Of a stretch of DNA of 64,000 nucleotides, positions 8,340 through 16,601 are shown piece by piece. Position 1 is the first letter of the stretch. The number at the start of each line of letters is the position of its first letter. The stretch spans positions 29,962 to 93,961 of the forward strand of contig JAZJXO010000010.1 in the NCBI GenBank assembly GCA_040390855.1. The letters are read 5' to 3'. The notes beneath the pieces are model-generated. The model was not told the origin of the DNA and did no database searches. It saw nothing but the letters and a program-made list of their open reading frames with translations. A program made the position numbers and the translations under genes. Source of the stretch: Parvibaculum sp040390855 (GTDB lineage: Bacteria > Pseudomonadota > Alphaproteobacteria > Parvibaculales > Parvibaculaceae).

Positions 8340-9970
8340 TAGTTTGACTGTTCGTTGAGGCTCTTAGCGGTCTTGGCCGCGCGCACGAGTTGGACAAATT
8401 CGGCGCGAAAGCCATATTCATCTTCCCCGCGCGCACCCTGCGCCAATGCGCCTATGGCATCGTAATCAAACTTGTCAGACAGATAGGCCGAACCGCGCAG
8501 GCGTTCGCCGAAACCTGCAACTGCAAGCGCCCAGCGCGTCGCTTCCGGTGCTGCATCGATAGAAGCAAGAGCCTGCGACGAGACGGGCTGCGAGATCAGT
8601 TTCGATATGGTGCCACCCGGTTTCTTGTAACGGATTTTGAGAAAAGCGAGTTCGTCGCCCATGGCTTTTGCGGACGGCTCATGCTGATAGCGCAGCGGGT
8701 CGGAGGATGCTTTTCTACCACGCGGCGTGATTTCATACAGCGCGGTCACAGAGACGCCTGAACCGACTTCACCGGCATCAACCTGATCATTGTTGAAATC
8801 TTCGCGGTTGAGCATCCGGGTTTCGTAACCGATGAGACGATATTCGGAGACCGCCGCCGGATTGAACTCGATCTGGATTTTAACGTCATCTGCAATCGGA
8901 AAAAGCGAGCCGGAGAGATCGTCGCGCAGGAGCTTGCGGGCTTCTTGCATCGTGTCGATATAGGCCGCCGTGCCGTTGCCGGTTTGTGCAAGCGTCTGCA
9001 TCATCACGTCATTGTAATTGCCGCGCCCGAAACCATAAACCGAGAGATAGATGCCGGATTTGCGTTTTTCGGCGATGAAGTCTTCGAGTTTTGCCGGATC
9101 GTCCACACCGACATTGAAATCGCCGTCGGTGAGAAGAATGACGCGGTTGATGGCTTTGGAATCAAAATTCTCTTCACCGAGCGCGTAGGCCCGCGCCAAG
9201 CCTTCGCCACCTGCGGTCGAGCCACCCGATTCAAGAGCGTTCAGGGCCTCGCGGATTTTGCGTTTGTCCTTGCCCGATGTTGGCGCAAGCACCTCACCGG
9301 CAGCACCGGCATAGGCCACGATTGATACATGATCGCCTGTACCAAGCTGGTCAACGAGAAGGTTCAGCGTTTTCTTCGCGAGCGGCAACCTGTCTTCGCT
9401 TTGCATCGAGCCTGATGTGTCGATGAGAAAAACAAGATTGAGCGGGGGCTGGGTGTCGCGGGGAATGTCGAAGCCCTGCAAGCCGATATGGAGGATCTGG
9501 CGGTCACCGGACCATGGCGACGGCACGAGCACGGTCGTGGCGCGGAAGGGCGTCGCGGCGCTTTCAGGCTTCGCATAATGATAGTCGAAATAATTGACGA
9601 GTTCCTCGACACGCACGGCGTCGCGCGGCGGCAGGGTGCCCTCATTGAGATAGCGCCGCATATTGGCTTAAGCAGCGGTGTCAACGTCGATGGAGAAGGT
9701 GGAGACGGGTTCGGTCGCCACGCTTTTGATAGTGTTTATGGGTGTGTCGGAATATTTCTCATTTTCCGGCGCGGCTATGCGCTTGGCCATCGGCGCGGGC
9801 ATGAAAAGCGCATCGCTTGCCGCGAGGCCAGCCTGTATGCCCCGCATTTCTCCGGCGGGCGCAACGCTTTGGGCCACGGATCGCCTCGCCGCCCCTTCGG
9901 GCGAACATGCCGTCAGGGCAAACACCGCCAGGGCGACCGTGCCGAGCACTGCCGCGGGTGTCGTCTTCAT
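8339..9970 (-). pseudogene. YfbK-type VWA-domain lipoprotein interrupted by one in-frame stop
   Basis: Intact, this would be an exported lipoprotein of about 543 residues. It has a signal peptide with lipobox LTAC (ATG at 9970 with AAGGGG upstream; a further in-frame ATG at 10012 is less likely), the conserved EPVSTFSIDVDTA segment, a YfbK-type N-terminal domain, a VWA domain with MIDAS motif DTSGSMQSE and LLTDGDFN, and a C-terminal DUF3520-like region ending near FVQLVRAAKTAKS. At 9668-9670 the frame reads TAA, exactly where the family has Tyr in the DVDTASYAN motif; reading resumes in the same frame with ANMRRYLNEG. One base change (TAT or TAC to TAA) explains it. The downstream 440-codon part lacks the signal peptide. 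Sequencing error is the alternative to a real nonsense mutation. Confidence 0.8.
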
Positions 9971-10117
9971 CTGAGTAAACCCCTTGGTTGGAACCTTGTC
10001 AGGAGTTGACATCAGACGTTCCGTAGACGGTTTATCTACGGCACAATTCGAGCGCCTTTGTGGCCGAACGCATTACCGCTGTGGTCAAGCAAAAATGCAA
10101 CAGGGGGAAACGAGGGT

Positions 10118-11164
10118 TCAGCTATCTGCGGGGCGGGGGCGTTTTTTCTTTGTTGCCGATCTGATGTGATGGCTCTGACCCCTGATCCGCGCCCGCGCTT
10201 CAGCCGGTGTTTCGGTATTGCCCTGATTTTCGCTGGCGAGTTTCAGCCAGCGTTGCAAGCGATCAGGATCGAGATCACCTTTCTTGATGGCAGCCTGAAC
10301 GGCACAGCCGGGCTCCATGTTGTGACTGCAATCGGAGAATTTGCAACCGGCCGTCAGTTCAATGAGATCGGCAAAGAGCGTTTCGATGCCTTCGGCATTG
10401 TCGCTCATGCTCAGTGACCGCATACCCGGTGTGTCCACCAGCCAACTGCCGGACGTGGTGCGCCTGAGGCTGCGGGCCGTTGTCGTATGGCGTCCTTTCG
10501 CATCATTTTCCCGAATGCCTTGCGTCAGTGTTTCGATGCCAGCAAGGCCGTTCATTATGGTGGATTTGCCGACACCGGAGGAACCGACGAGCGCCGCCGT
10601 TTGTCCGGTTTTGACGAAGGGCAGGAGTTGGTCAAGTGAAGCGGGATCACGCGCGTCGAGCACGATGACGGGCATGTCGCCCAGAAGACTCCTAGCCTTT
10701 GTCCGGTAATCGTCCGCATCCGTCGTCATATCGGCCTTGGTCAGGACCATGGCGGGCGCGATGGCACTGCTGATGGCCAGCGCCAGATAGCGCTCCAGAC
10801 GAGCGGGATTAAAGTCGGCGTTGCAGGACGAGACGATGAGCAGCGTGTCTATATTGGCCGCAATGAGCTGGCGCTTGTCGCCTGATCCCTCGGTGCGACG
10901 ACGAAGCACGGTGCGGCGCTCAAGCAATGCATGAACACGACCGAGTCCGGGGTCACTCAGCACCCAATCGCCGACAGCGAGATCGCCCGCGCGCATCTCC
11001 GGCGGCAGGTCGAGCGTCAGATCGCCGTCCGCCGATTTCGCCAGAACCTGATCGCGGTGAATATCGCTGATCCGCGCAGGCGGGGTGGCCAGCAACGCGT
11101 CCGGTCCGGTCTGGTCGCTGAAATGGGCTGACCAGCCGAGATCGGCGAGGGAAGTCTCTGTCAT
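10118..11164 (-). CDS. rsgA: Ribosome small-subunit-dependent GTPase A
   Basis: Circularly permuted GTPase of 348 residues that checks late 30S subunit maturation. An OB-fold N-terminal part (residues ~35-105) precedes the permuted G domain: G4-like LTKAD, then the P-loop GSSGVGKSTIMNGL, the TTTARSLRR switch segment and G3 DTPGMRSL. The C-terminal zinc-binding module is seen as CKFSDCSHNMEPGC. The length is normal. It appears monocistronic, with about 105 bases separating it from the VWA gene downstream and 143 bases from the MaoC gene upstream. Confidence 0.95.
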   Translation of the reverse strand: MTETSLADLGWSAHFSDQTGPDALLATPPARISDIHRDQVLAKSADGDLTLDLPPEMRAGDLAVGDWVLSDPGLGRVHALLERRTVLRRRTEGSGDKRQLIAANIDTLLIVSSCNADFNPARLERYLALAISSAIAPAMVLTKADMTTDADDYRTKARSLLGDMPVIVLDARDPASLDQLLPFVKTGQTAALVGSSGVGKSTIMNGLAGIETLTQGIRENDAKGRHTTTARSLRRTTSGSWLVDTPGMRSLSMSDNAEGIETLFADLIELTAGCKFSDCSHNMEPGCAVQAAIKKGDLDPDRLQRWLKLASENQGNTETPAEARARIRGQSHHIRSATKKKRPRPADS

Positions 11165-11307
11165 GCGGGGTGCGCTTTGTTCAGATGTGAGATTCGCCGA
11201 TGAAAGGCGATGATAGCCGCAGAACAGCGCGAAGTAATTATAAGATTATTACCGCGCCGAGCCTGTGACGAGCGCGACGTTTCCCTGTCATTCTGACTTT
11301 TTATTGC

Positions 11308-11724
11308 TTAAGGCAGTGCAATGACGGCATCGCCTGCCAGCGTATGAATGCCGCCATCGGTGACGGCGTTGATTTCGAGCTTCAGGCGCTTCTCGCCTTC
11401 GGCTTCATATTTTTCGACAACCTTGCCCGTGCAGATGACCTTGGCGTGAACCGGCGTGATCGACGTGAAGCGCACGGCCCAGTGGCGTAGATTTTTCTGC
11501 GGTACCCAATTCGTCAGAAGCTGGGCGAGGAAAGCCATCGACAACATGCCATGGGCAAAAACGTCGGGCATACCGAACTTCTTGGCGAAGTCGATGTCCA
11601 CATGCATCGGATTGTGGTCACCCGACGCACCACAATAGAGCGCGAGCGTGTGGCGCGAAATGGCGGCACTCACATGTTCGGGAAGCGTGTCGCCTACTTT
11701 GATTTCGGCGTAATTCAGAGACAT
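11308..11724 (-). CDS. MaoC-family enoyl-CoA hydratase subunit (catalytic type)
   Basis: Hot-dog-fold protein of 138 residues that should hydrate enoyl-CoA substrates. It carries the hydratase-2 catalytic dyad in SGDHNPMHVD (Asp and His five residues apart, residues ~35-44) and the following FAHGMLSMAFLAQLL helix. It is the last gene of a four-gene minus-strand operon (dehydrogenase, thiolase, two MaoC proteins), 9 bases after its partner. The pairing of this catalytic half with the adjacent MaoC protein lacking the dyad resembles heterodimeric hydratases such as ChsH1/ChsH2 in steroid side-chain degradation; partner choice is inferred from context. Confidence 0.87.
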   Translation of the reverse strand: MSLNYAEIKVGDTLPEHVSAAISRHTLALYCGASGDHNPMHVDIDFAKKFGMPDVFAHGMLSMAFLAQLLTNWVPQKNLRHWAVRFTSITPVHAKVICTGKVVEKYEAEGEKRLKLEINAVTDGGIHTLAGDAVIALP

Positions 11725-11733
11725 GGGCTTCCC

Positions 11734-12177
11734 TCACACATTGCGGACGACGAGGACGGTGCGCGAGACGCCCACGCTTTCGCCTTTTTGATTTTGCGCT
11801 TCCGTGTCCTGCACGACGAAGTCGAGCGCGCCGCCTTTTTTGTCGTAGATGTCGGTGATTTTCGTCTTCATCGTAATCGTGTCACCGGCATAGATCGGCT
11901 TGGCATAGGTGAACTGCTGCTCGCCATGAAGCACACGACCGATGTCGACGCCGAGACGCCGCAAGATGTTTTCATCGCCCGGTGCCATGCTGTTGAGGCA
12001 GAAGAGGAAGGTGGGCGGCGCGGGGATCGCAGGATGGCCTGCGGCCTTCGCCGCAGACTCATCAAAATAAACCGGATCGGTCTGCCCTGTCGCCTTGGCA
12101 AAAAAAGCAAGCTGACCCTTTTCGACATCAACCGAGCGCGGCTTGGTTTCCAAACCAATGAGTGATTTATCGAGCAT
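11734..12177 (-). CDS. MaoC-family subunit without catalytic dyad (FAS1-like N-terminal dehydratase domain)
   Basis: Hot-dog-fold protein of 147 residues matching the N-terminal MaoC dehydratase domain. The position of the catalytic dyad reads TGQTDPVYFD, so the His is missing; PPTFLFCLN and LHGEQQFTYAKPIYAGDTI are typical of this subfamily. Non-catalytic halves of this kind usually form one chain of a double hot-dog heterodimer and bind the substrate tail. It lies 3 bases after the thiolase gene and 9 bases before the catalytic MaoC gene, so the two subunits are probably coupled in translation. Confidence 0.85.
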   Translation of the reverse strand: MLDKSLIGLETKPRSVDVEKGQLAFFAKATGQTDPVYFDESAAKAAGHPAIPAPPTFLFCLNSMAPGDENILRRLGVDIGRVLHGEQQFTYAKPIYAGDTITMKTKITDIYDKKGGALDFVVQDTEAQNQKGESVGVSRTVLVVRNV

Positions 12178-12180
12178 CCA

Positions 12181-13365
12181 TCAGGCCTTTCCGTAGAGCG
12201 TGACGACGCAGGCGCCGCCGAGACCGAGATTGTGCTGGAGCGCATGGGTCGCACCTTCGACCTGACGCTTGTCGGCCTGCCCCCGCAACTGCCAGACAAG
12301 TTCGGCGCATTGCGCAAGACCCGTCGCGCCAAGCGGATGACCTTTGGAAAGAAGACCACCGGACGGGTTCGTCACGAACTTGCCGCCATAGGTGTTATCA
12401 CCATCCCAGATGAATTTTTCTGCCGTGCCTTCGGGCGTCAGGCCGATGGCTTCATAGGTGAGAAGCTCGTTGGCCGTGAAACAGTCATGGAGTTCGACGA
12501 CCTGAATGTCCTTGGGACCGACACCGGCTTTTTCGTAAACGCGGGTGGCAGCGTCCTTGGCCATGTCATAGCCGATGAGCTTGATCATCGAGTGGTCTTC
12601 AAACGTGCTCTTGGTGTCGGTTGTCATGGCCTGCGCCTTGATCACGACTTCGGCTTTGACGCCGTGCTTTTTTGCAAATTCCGGTGTGCAGACAATGGCC
12701 GCCGCCGCACCGCATGTCGGCGGGCAGCACTGGTAGCGTGTGAGCGGGCCATAGATATGCGGGCTGCCCAGCACTTCTTCGACGCTCAACTGATCCTTGA
12801 AAATAGCATAGGGATTATGCTGCGCATGGACGCGGGCTTTCGATGCAATCTTGGCGAAAGTCTCGCGGCGCGTACCGTATTTGTCAGCATATTCGCGGCC
12901 CGCACCACCGAAGAATTGCGCCGCACCGGGAGCGGCCTTGTCGAATTCCTGAAGCTCGATCATTTCCTTGAACTGGCGTTCCATCGGGCTCGGACGATCA
13001 TTGAACATCGCGCCAAGGGCACCGGGGCGCATTTCTTCAAAACCGAGCGCCAGCGCACAATCGACCATGCCGCTTTCGACGGCCTGACGCGCGAGGAAAA
13101 GTGCCGATGAGCCGGTCGAGCAATTATTATTGACGTTGATGATCGGCACGCCAGAGAGCCCCAGCGGATAGACAGCGGCCTGACCGGCAGTTGAATCGCC
13201 ATAGACATAGCCGACGTAAATCTGCTCCACCGCTTCAAAGGGGAGGCCTGCATCCTTGAACGCTGCGGCGGCGGCTTTCGCGCCCATCACATTATAGGTT
13301 TCGCTGGTGCCGGGCTTTGTGAACGGGATCATGCCCACGCCCGCTACGCGCACTTCATTTGTCAT
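12181..13365 (-). CDS. SCP2-type thiolase (lipid-transfer protein family acyltransferase)
   Basis: Thiolase-fold enzyme of 394 residues of the SCP-x/Ltp group. The nucleophile Cys lies in VNNNCSTGSSAL (about residue 93); His-containing ELHDCFTANEL and GGLLSKGHPLGATG complete the active site, and the C-terminal HNLGLGGACVV is a usual thiolase ending. SCP2-type thiolases cleave or retro-aldol-split branched and steroid side-chain acyl-CoAs. It lies between the acyl-CoA dehydrogenase (37 bases) and the paired MaoC subunits (3 bases), recalling in content the actinobacterial igr operon. The actual substrate is unknown; general beta-oxidation of branched acids is equally possible. Confidence 0.88.
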   Translation of the reverse strand: MTNEVRVAGVGMIPFTKPGTSETYNVMGAKAAAAAFKDAGLPFEAVEQIYVGYVYGDSTAGQAAVYPLGLSGVPIINVNNNCSTGSSALFLARQAVESGMVDCALALGFEEMRPGALGAMFNDRPSPMERQFKEMIELQEFDKAAPGAAQFFGGAGREYADKYGTRRETFAKIASKARVHAQHNPYAIFKDQLSVEEVLGSPHIYGPLTRYQCCPPTCGAAAAIVCTPEFAKKHGVKAEVVIKAQAMTTDTKSTFEDHSMIKLIGYDMAKDAATRVYEKAGVGPKDIQVVELHDCFTANELLTYEAIGLTPEGTAEKFIWDGDNTYGGKFVTNPSGGLLSKGHPLGATGLAQCAELVWQLRGQADKRQVEGATHALQHNLGLGGACVVTLYGKA

Positions 13366-13402
13366 TTCGTCTCTCCCTTATTTCGGATAACGGGCCGCAG
13401 CA

Positions 13403-14599
13403 TCAAAGCGTGCGGGCGATCAGCATTTTCATCACTTCGTTTGTACCGGCATAAATCTTCTGTACACGCGCATCCTGATACATGCGGGCAATCGGATATT
13501 CGGTCATGTAACCAAAGCCGCCGAAAAACTGGAGGCACTCGTCGATCACCTTGCATTGCGTGTCGGTCGTCCACCATTTGGCCATCGCAGCGGTCGCGGG
13601 GTCGAGATTGCCGTCGAGCAGACGCATCATCAGCTCGTCAACAAATGTCCGCCCGATCACGGCATGTGTTTTACATTCCGCCAGCTTGAACTGCGTGTTC
13701 TGAAAATTCATGATCGGTGCGCCGAAGGCATGGCGCTCTTTCACGTAGTCGCTGGTGAGTTCCACCGCGCGTTCCATGGCAACAACCGCACCGAAGGAAC
13801 AGGAGAGCCGCTCCCAGGCAAGCTGCACCATCAACTGTTTGAAGCCCTGCCCCTCGACCGTGCCGAGAAGGTTCGAGAGGGGCACACGCACATCATCGAA
13901 GAAGAGTTCGGATGTATCCTGCGCGTGCATACCGATTTTTTCGAGATTGCGGCCACGACGAAAGCCCTGAACCTTCGCGGTCTCGACGATGATGATCGAC
14001 GTGCCTTTGGCACCTGCGGCCGGATCGGTCTTGGCCACAACAAAAACAAGACCGGCATTCTGGCCGTTGGTTATGAAGGTCTTTTGCCCGTTGATGATAT
14101 AGGAGTCACCGTCGCGCTTGGCGCTTGTCCGCACCGACTGGAGGTCCGAGCCGACGCCCGGTTCTGTCATGGCAATGGCACCGACGAGTTCACCCGACGC
14201 CATTTTCGGCAGCCATTCGAGCTTCTGCGCCTCGGTGCCGTAATTCAACAGATAATGCGCGACGATATTGGAATGGACGCCGTTGCCCGCACCGAAGCCG
14301 CCGCCGAGACCGGCACGGGCCGTTTCTTCGGCAATCACCACATCATGGGCGCGCGTTCCACCGCCGCCGCCATAGACTTCTGGGATACTGGCGCAGAGAA
14401 GCCCCGCCTCGCCCGCCTTGCGCCATGCCTCAAGATCGACGACGCCTGCCTCTTCCCATCTTTCACGATGAGGAACCATTTCGCGCTCCAGAAACTTCCG
14501 CGCCTGATCCCGGATGATGGAAAGTTCTTCGGTCATCCAGGGAGAGACATATTTGGTCACGGGACGTTTCCTTTGCGGGCGGTTTTTTGGGTGGTTCAC
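13403..14599 (-). CDS. Acyl-CoA dehydrogenase
   Basis: Flavin-dependent dehydrogenase of 398 residues. The canonical fold is clear: the N-terminal helical domain, AIAMTEPGVGSDLQS FAD/substrate motif near residue 150, YIINGQKTFITNG, the RRGRNLEKIGMHAQDTSELFFDD strand region, and the C-terminal QFFGGFGYMTEYPIARMYQDARV followed by YAGTNEVMK with the likely catalytic Glu. It is the first gene of the four-gene operon with the thiolase and MaoC subunits and is divergent from a TetR regulator whose candidate operator lies in the shared promoter region. It should supply the enoyl-CoA for the MaoC hydratase. Confidence 0.92.
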   Translation of the reverse strand: MNHPKNRPQRKRPVTKYVSPWMTEELSIIRDQARKFLEREMVPHRERWEEAGVVDLEAWRKAGEAGLLCASIPEVYGGGGGTRAHDVVIAEETARAGLGGGFGAGNGVHSNIVAHYLLNYGTEAQKLEWLPKMASGELVGAIAMTEPGVGSDLQSVRTSAKRDGDSYIINGQKTFITNGQNAGLVFVVAKTDPAAGAKGTSIIIVETAKVQGFRRGRNLEKIGMHAQDTSELFFDDVRVPLSNLLGTVEGQGFKQLMVQLAWERLSCSFGAVVAMERAVELTSDYVKERHAFGAPIMNFQNTQFKLAECKTHAVIGRTFVDELMMRLLDGNLDPATAAMAKWWTTDTQCKVIDECLQFFGGFGYMTEYPIARMYQDARVQKIYAGTNEVMKMLIARTL

Positions 14600-14633
14600 C
14601 GGTTTTTGTCCGGCTTTTCGGTCTGGCTTATTT

Positions 14634-14655
14634 TTCTACTGTCTGGTAAGTAGAA
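14634..14655. promoter_or_regulatory. Candidate TetR operator between divergent genes
   Basis: A 22-base inverted repeat, TTCTACT-N8-AGTAGAA, lies between the acyl-CoA dehydrogenase operon (starting at 14599, minus) and the TetR gene (starting at 14726, plus). Size, symmetry and location fit an autoregulatory TetR operator repressing both directions. The repeat is seen; its use by this regulator is inferred. Confidence 0.55.
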
Positions 14656-14725
14656 TAATGCTCCGGATCGTTGAAGAGTCAAATACTTTTGCAATCCGAC
14701 CATAAAGAGGAAGACCGGACCGCTC

Positions 14726-15358
14726 ATGGCAGGCAAACCGAGCGCTAAACAGCCGACCAGTGCCAAATATGACCAGCGTCGTCAGGAAGTGTTGCGGGCC
14801 GCCGCGCGCACCTTCAACCGGCTCGGCTTTCACATTGCGACGCTTGACGATGTGGCCGAGGAACTCGGCGTAACGAAGCCCGCGCTTTATTATTATGCGA
14901 AGAGCAAAGACGAGATCCTGTTCGACTGCGGGCGGATGGCGCTCGACGCGATGAGCGGGGCGCTCGATAAATCTCTGGTGAGCGAGTTAACGGGCCGCGA
15001 ACGTCTTGTCAGATTTTTCCGTCTTTATACGGAGGTCATCTGCGAAGATTTTGGCCGCTGCCTTGTCCTTACAGAGCCGCGCGACCATATCGCCACATCA
15101 CGCCGCAAGAGTATAGCAGGACGCCGCAATCTGAACCATGCCGTGCGCGAGATGATCCGCGACGGCATCAAGGACGGTTCGTTGCGACAGGTTGATGACC
15201 GCGCCCTCTCCATTGCGCTATTCGATGCCTTCAACGGTATAGGCCGCTGGTACAATGAAAAAGGCGCGTCGGACCTCCAGAGCATTCTCGACCAGTATTT
15301 TTCGATCTTTCTCAAAGGCATCGAGGCCCCCGACACAAAACCGGGCAGCAAACGATAA
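14726..15358 (+). CDS. TetR/AcrR-family transcriptional regulator
   Basis: DNA-binding protein of 210 residues. The N-terminal TetR helix-turn-helix is clear: RQEVLRAAARTFNRLGF, then HIATLDDVAEELGVTKPALYYYAKSKDEIL (residues ~35-70). The remainder is an all-helical ligand-binding domain with a basic stretch (SRRKSIAGRRN). It is divergent from the acyl-CoA dehydrogenase/thiolase/MaoC operon with a 22-base inverted repeat between them, so it probably represses that operon and is released by an acyl-CoA or related metabolite, as in many fatty acid and sterol catabolism regulators. The ligand is not predictable. Confidence 0.88.
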   Translation: MAGKPSAKQPTSAKYDQRRQEVLRAAARTFNRLGFHIATLDDVAEELGVTKPALYYYAKSKDEILFDCGRMALDAMSGALDKSLVSELTGRERLVRFFRLYTEVICEDFGRCLVLTEPRDHIATSRRKSIAGRRNLNHAVREMIRDGIKDGSLRQVDDRALSIALFDAFNGIGRWYNEKGASDLQSILDQYFSIFLKGIEAPDTKPGSKR

Positions 15359-15402
15359 AAAAGATGTGTGACGCGGCGGCGATCTTCTACATTTTGAGGC
15401 CT

Positions 15403-15540
15403 TTAGGTGTTTTCGGCCTCTTGCTTGGCAAGTTTCTTGTTGGCCTGCCGGGCGCGATGCCAGAAGGCACGCTTGGTCCAACGAAGGTGTTTCCACCACT
15501 CGCCAGTCGCTACCAGCTGCCCTTTCTTGACGGTCGCCAT
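15403..15540 (-). CDS. Small basic hypothetical protein, 45 residues
   Basis: The minus strand from ATG 15540 to TAA 15403 encodes 45 residues beginning MATVKKGQLVATGEWWKHLR and continuing with a Lys/Arg/Trp-rich helix (WTKRAFWHRARQANKK). It is strongly basic with four Trp. From memory, alphaproteobacterial genomes carry short proteins with the same opening (VKKG-L--GEWWKHLR), which argues for a genuine gene; I know no function. An AGGAGAG ribosome binding site precedes the ATG. The gene lies between the convergent TetR gene and the upstream tRNA-Ala. Confidence 0.6.
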   Translation of the reverse strand: MATVKKGQLVATGEWWKHLRWTKRAFWHRARQANKKLAKQEAENT

Positions 15541-15675
15541 TCCTAAACTCTCCTGTGCTGTACGTAGAACATAGCACGCGAGCAGCCCGATTTCGACCCA
15601 GCGTCAAGACCGGCGGATATCAAACCGAGGCACTCCCCAAAGGCCGGGGCCAAACACCTAGATAACTGTTTCGGG

Positions 15676-15754
<79 letters not shown>

Positions 15755-15950
15755 ACTGGTATCAGCGGAAGGTTTGGGGCCTTCCGGTGGTGGTCACGGC
15801 GCTGAAGGCGCGGCGCGACGGAGGCGGAACTTAGAGCATGAACCGGCAAAGGGAAAGCCGTTAGCCCCGTGTTTTTTGCGCTTTTTGCAAAAAAGTTCCG
15901 CGACGCATTGTCCGTTAAGGGAGCCTCAAACGGGGTTCCCTTAACAGGTC

Positions 15951-16349
15951 TTATTCGTCGTCGTCGCCGCCGCCACGCACAATGGATGAGACGTCGTCGT
16001 CATCGTCATCATCATCGGGCAGGAAGGCATCATCGGCATCATCATCGTCTTCGACATCATCGACGATGTCTGCCAACAGATCCTCATCGGCATCCTCGGC
16101 CAATTCTTCATCCCTCAGGGCATCCAACGAGACGTTGCCGTCTTCATCAGGCTCCACCCGCGATTTGGGCCGCACGGGCGCTTTTTCCTTGGGCTTGTCC
16201 GCCGCTTTAACGCGCTTGGCTTTGACGGCCTGATCCGGCACGAACTCGGTCTTGCACTTGGGGCAAGTGGCGGGGCTCTTGTTCAGATCATAAAACTTAG
16301 CGCCGCAGCTCGGGCAATCGCGCTTCGTTCCCAACTCAGGTTTCGTCAA
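15951..16349 (-). CDS. FYDLN-acid family protein (TIGR02300) with zinc-ribbon-like N-terminus
   Basis: Protein of about 132 residues, family function unknown. It opens TKPELGTKRDCPSCGAKFYDLN with two CxxC pairs (CPSC and CPKC, a zinc ribbon), then a Lys-rich middle and a very acidic tail containing an Asp run of nine or so. The FYDLN signature defines the family. The TTG at 16349 is chosen because it places Met directly before the conserved TKPELGTK and has GGGAG about 10 bases ahead; longer in-frame starts add unrelated residues. The tail comes from GAT/GAC trinucleotide runs at 15953-16070. It is divergent from aroA and lies about 200 bases from tRNA-Ala. Confidence 0.88.
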   Translation of the reverse strand: MTKPELGTKRDCPSCGAKFYDLNKSPATCPKCKTEFVPDQAVKAKRVKAADKPKEKAPVRPKSRVEPDEDGNVSLDALRDEELAEDADEDLLADIVDDVEDDDDADDAFLPDDDDDDDDVSSIVRGGGDDDE

Positions 16350-16601
16350 GTCTGGCACTCCCGGCGGTTCAATCCGCAATAAGTCTCTTGCTTCAAGTCT
16401 CTGACTTCGACCCTCTAAGAGCACGAAACCCGCCATCGGCGGCGCGCGCCCATAAATGAGGTTTTTCCCATTGCCACGTTCGGTTGCTCCTGTCAAAACC
16501 TATTCGCGCGAACGGCTCTCAGGCCCGCCACCTTCCCCCTCAAGGCCGTCGCCCTGATCACTTGTTTGGCTGCGTAACCGGCCCTGAATTGGATATGCCC
16601 C

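Noticed and set aside
12232..13110. 292-codon open frame opposite the SCP2-type thiolase
   Set aside because: Antisense shadow of a well-supported thiolase gene; composition and motifs are not protein-like.
15766..15786. Hairpin CGGAAGG/CCTTCCG just upstream of tRNA-Ala
   Set aside because: Short stem without a T run on either strand; no clear role as terminator.
15953..16070. Trinucleotide-repetitive stretch that looks like a repeat array
   Set aside because: It encodes the Asp-rich tail of the FYDLN-acid protein with GAT/GAC codons; no spacers, not CRISPR.
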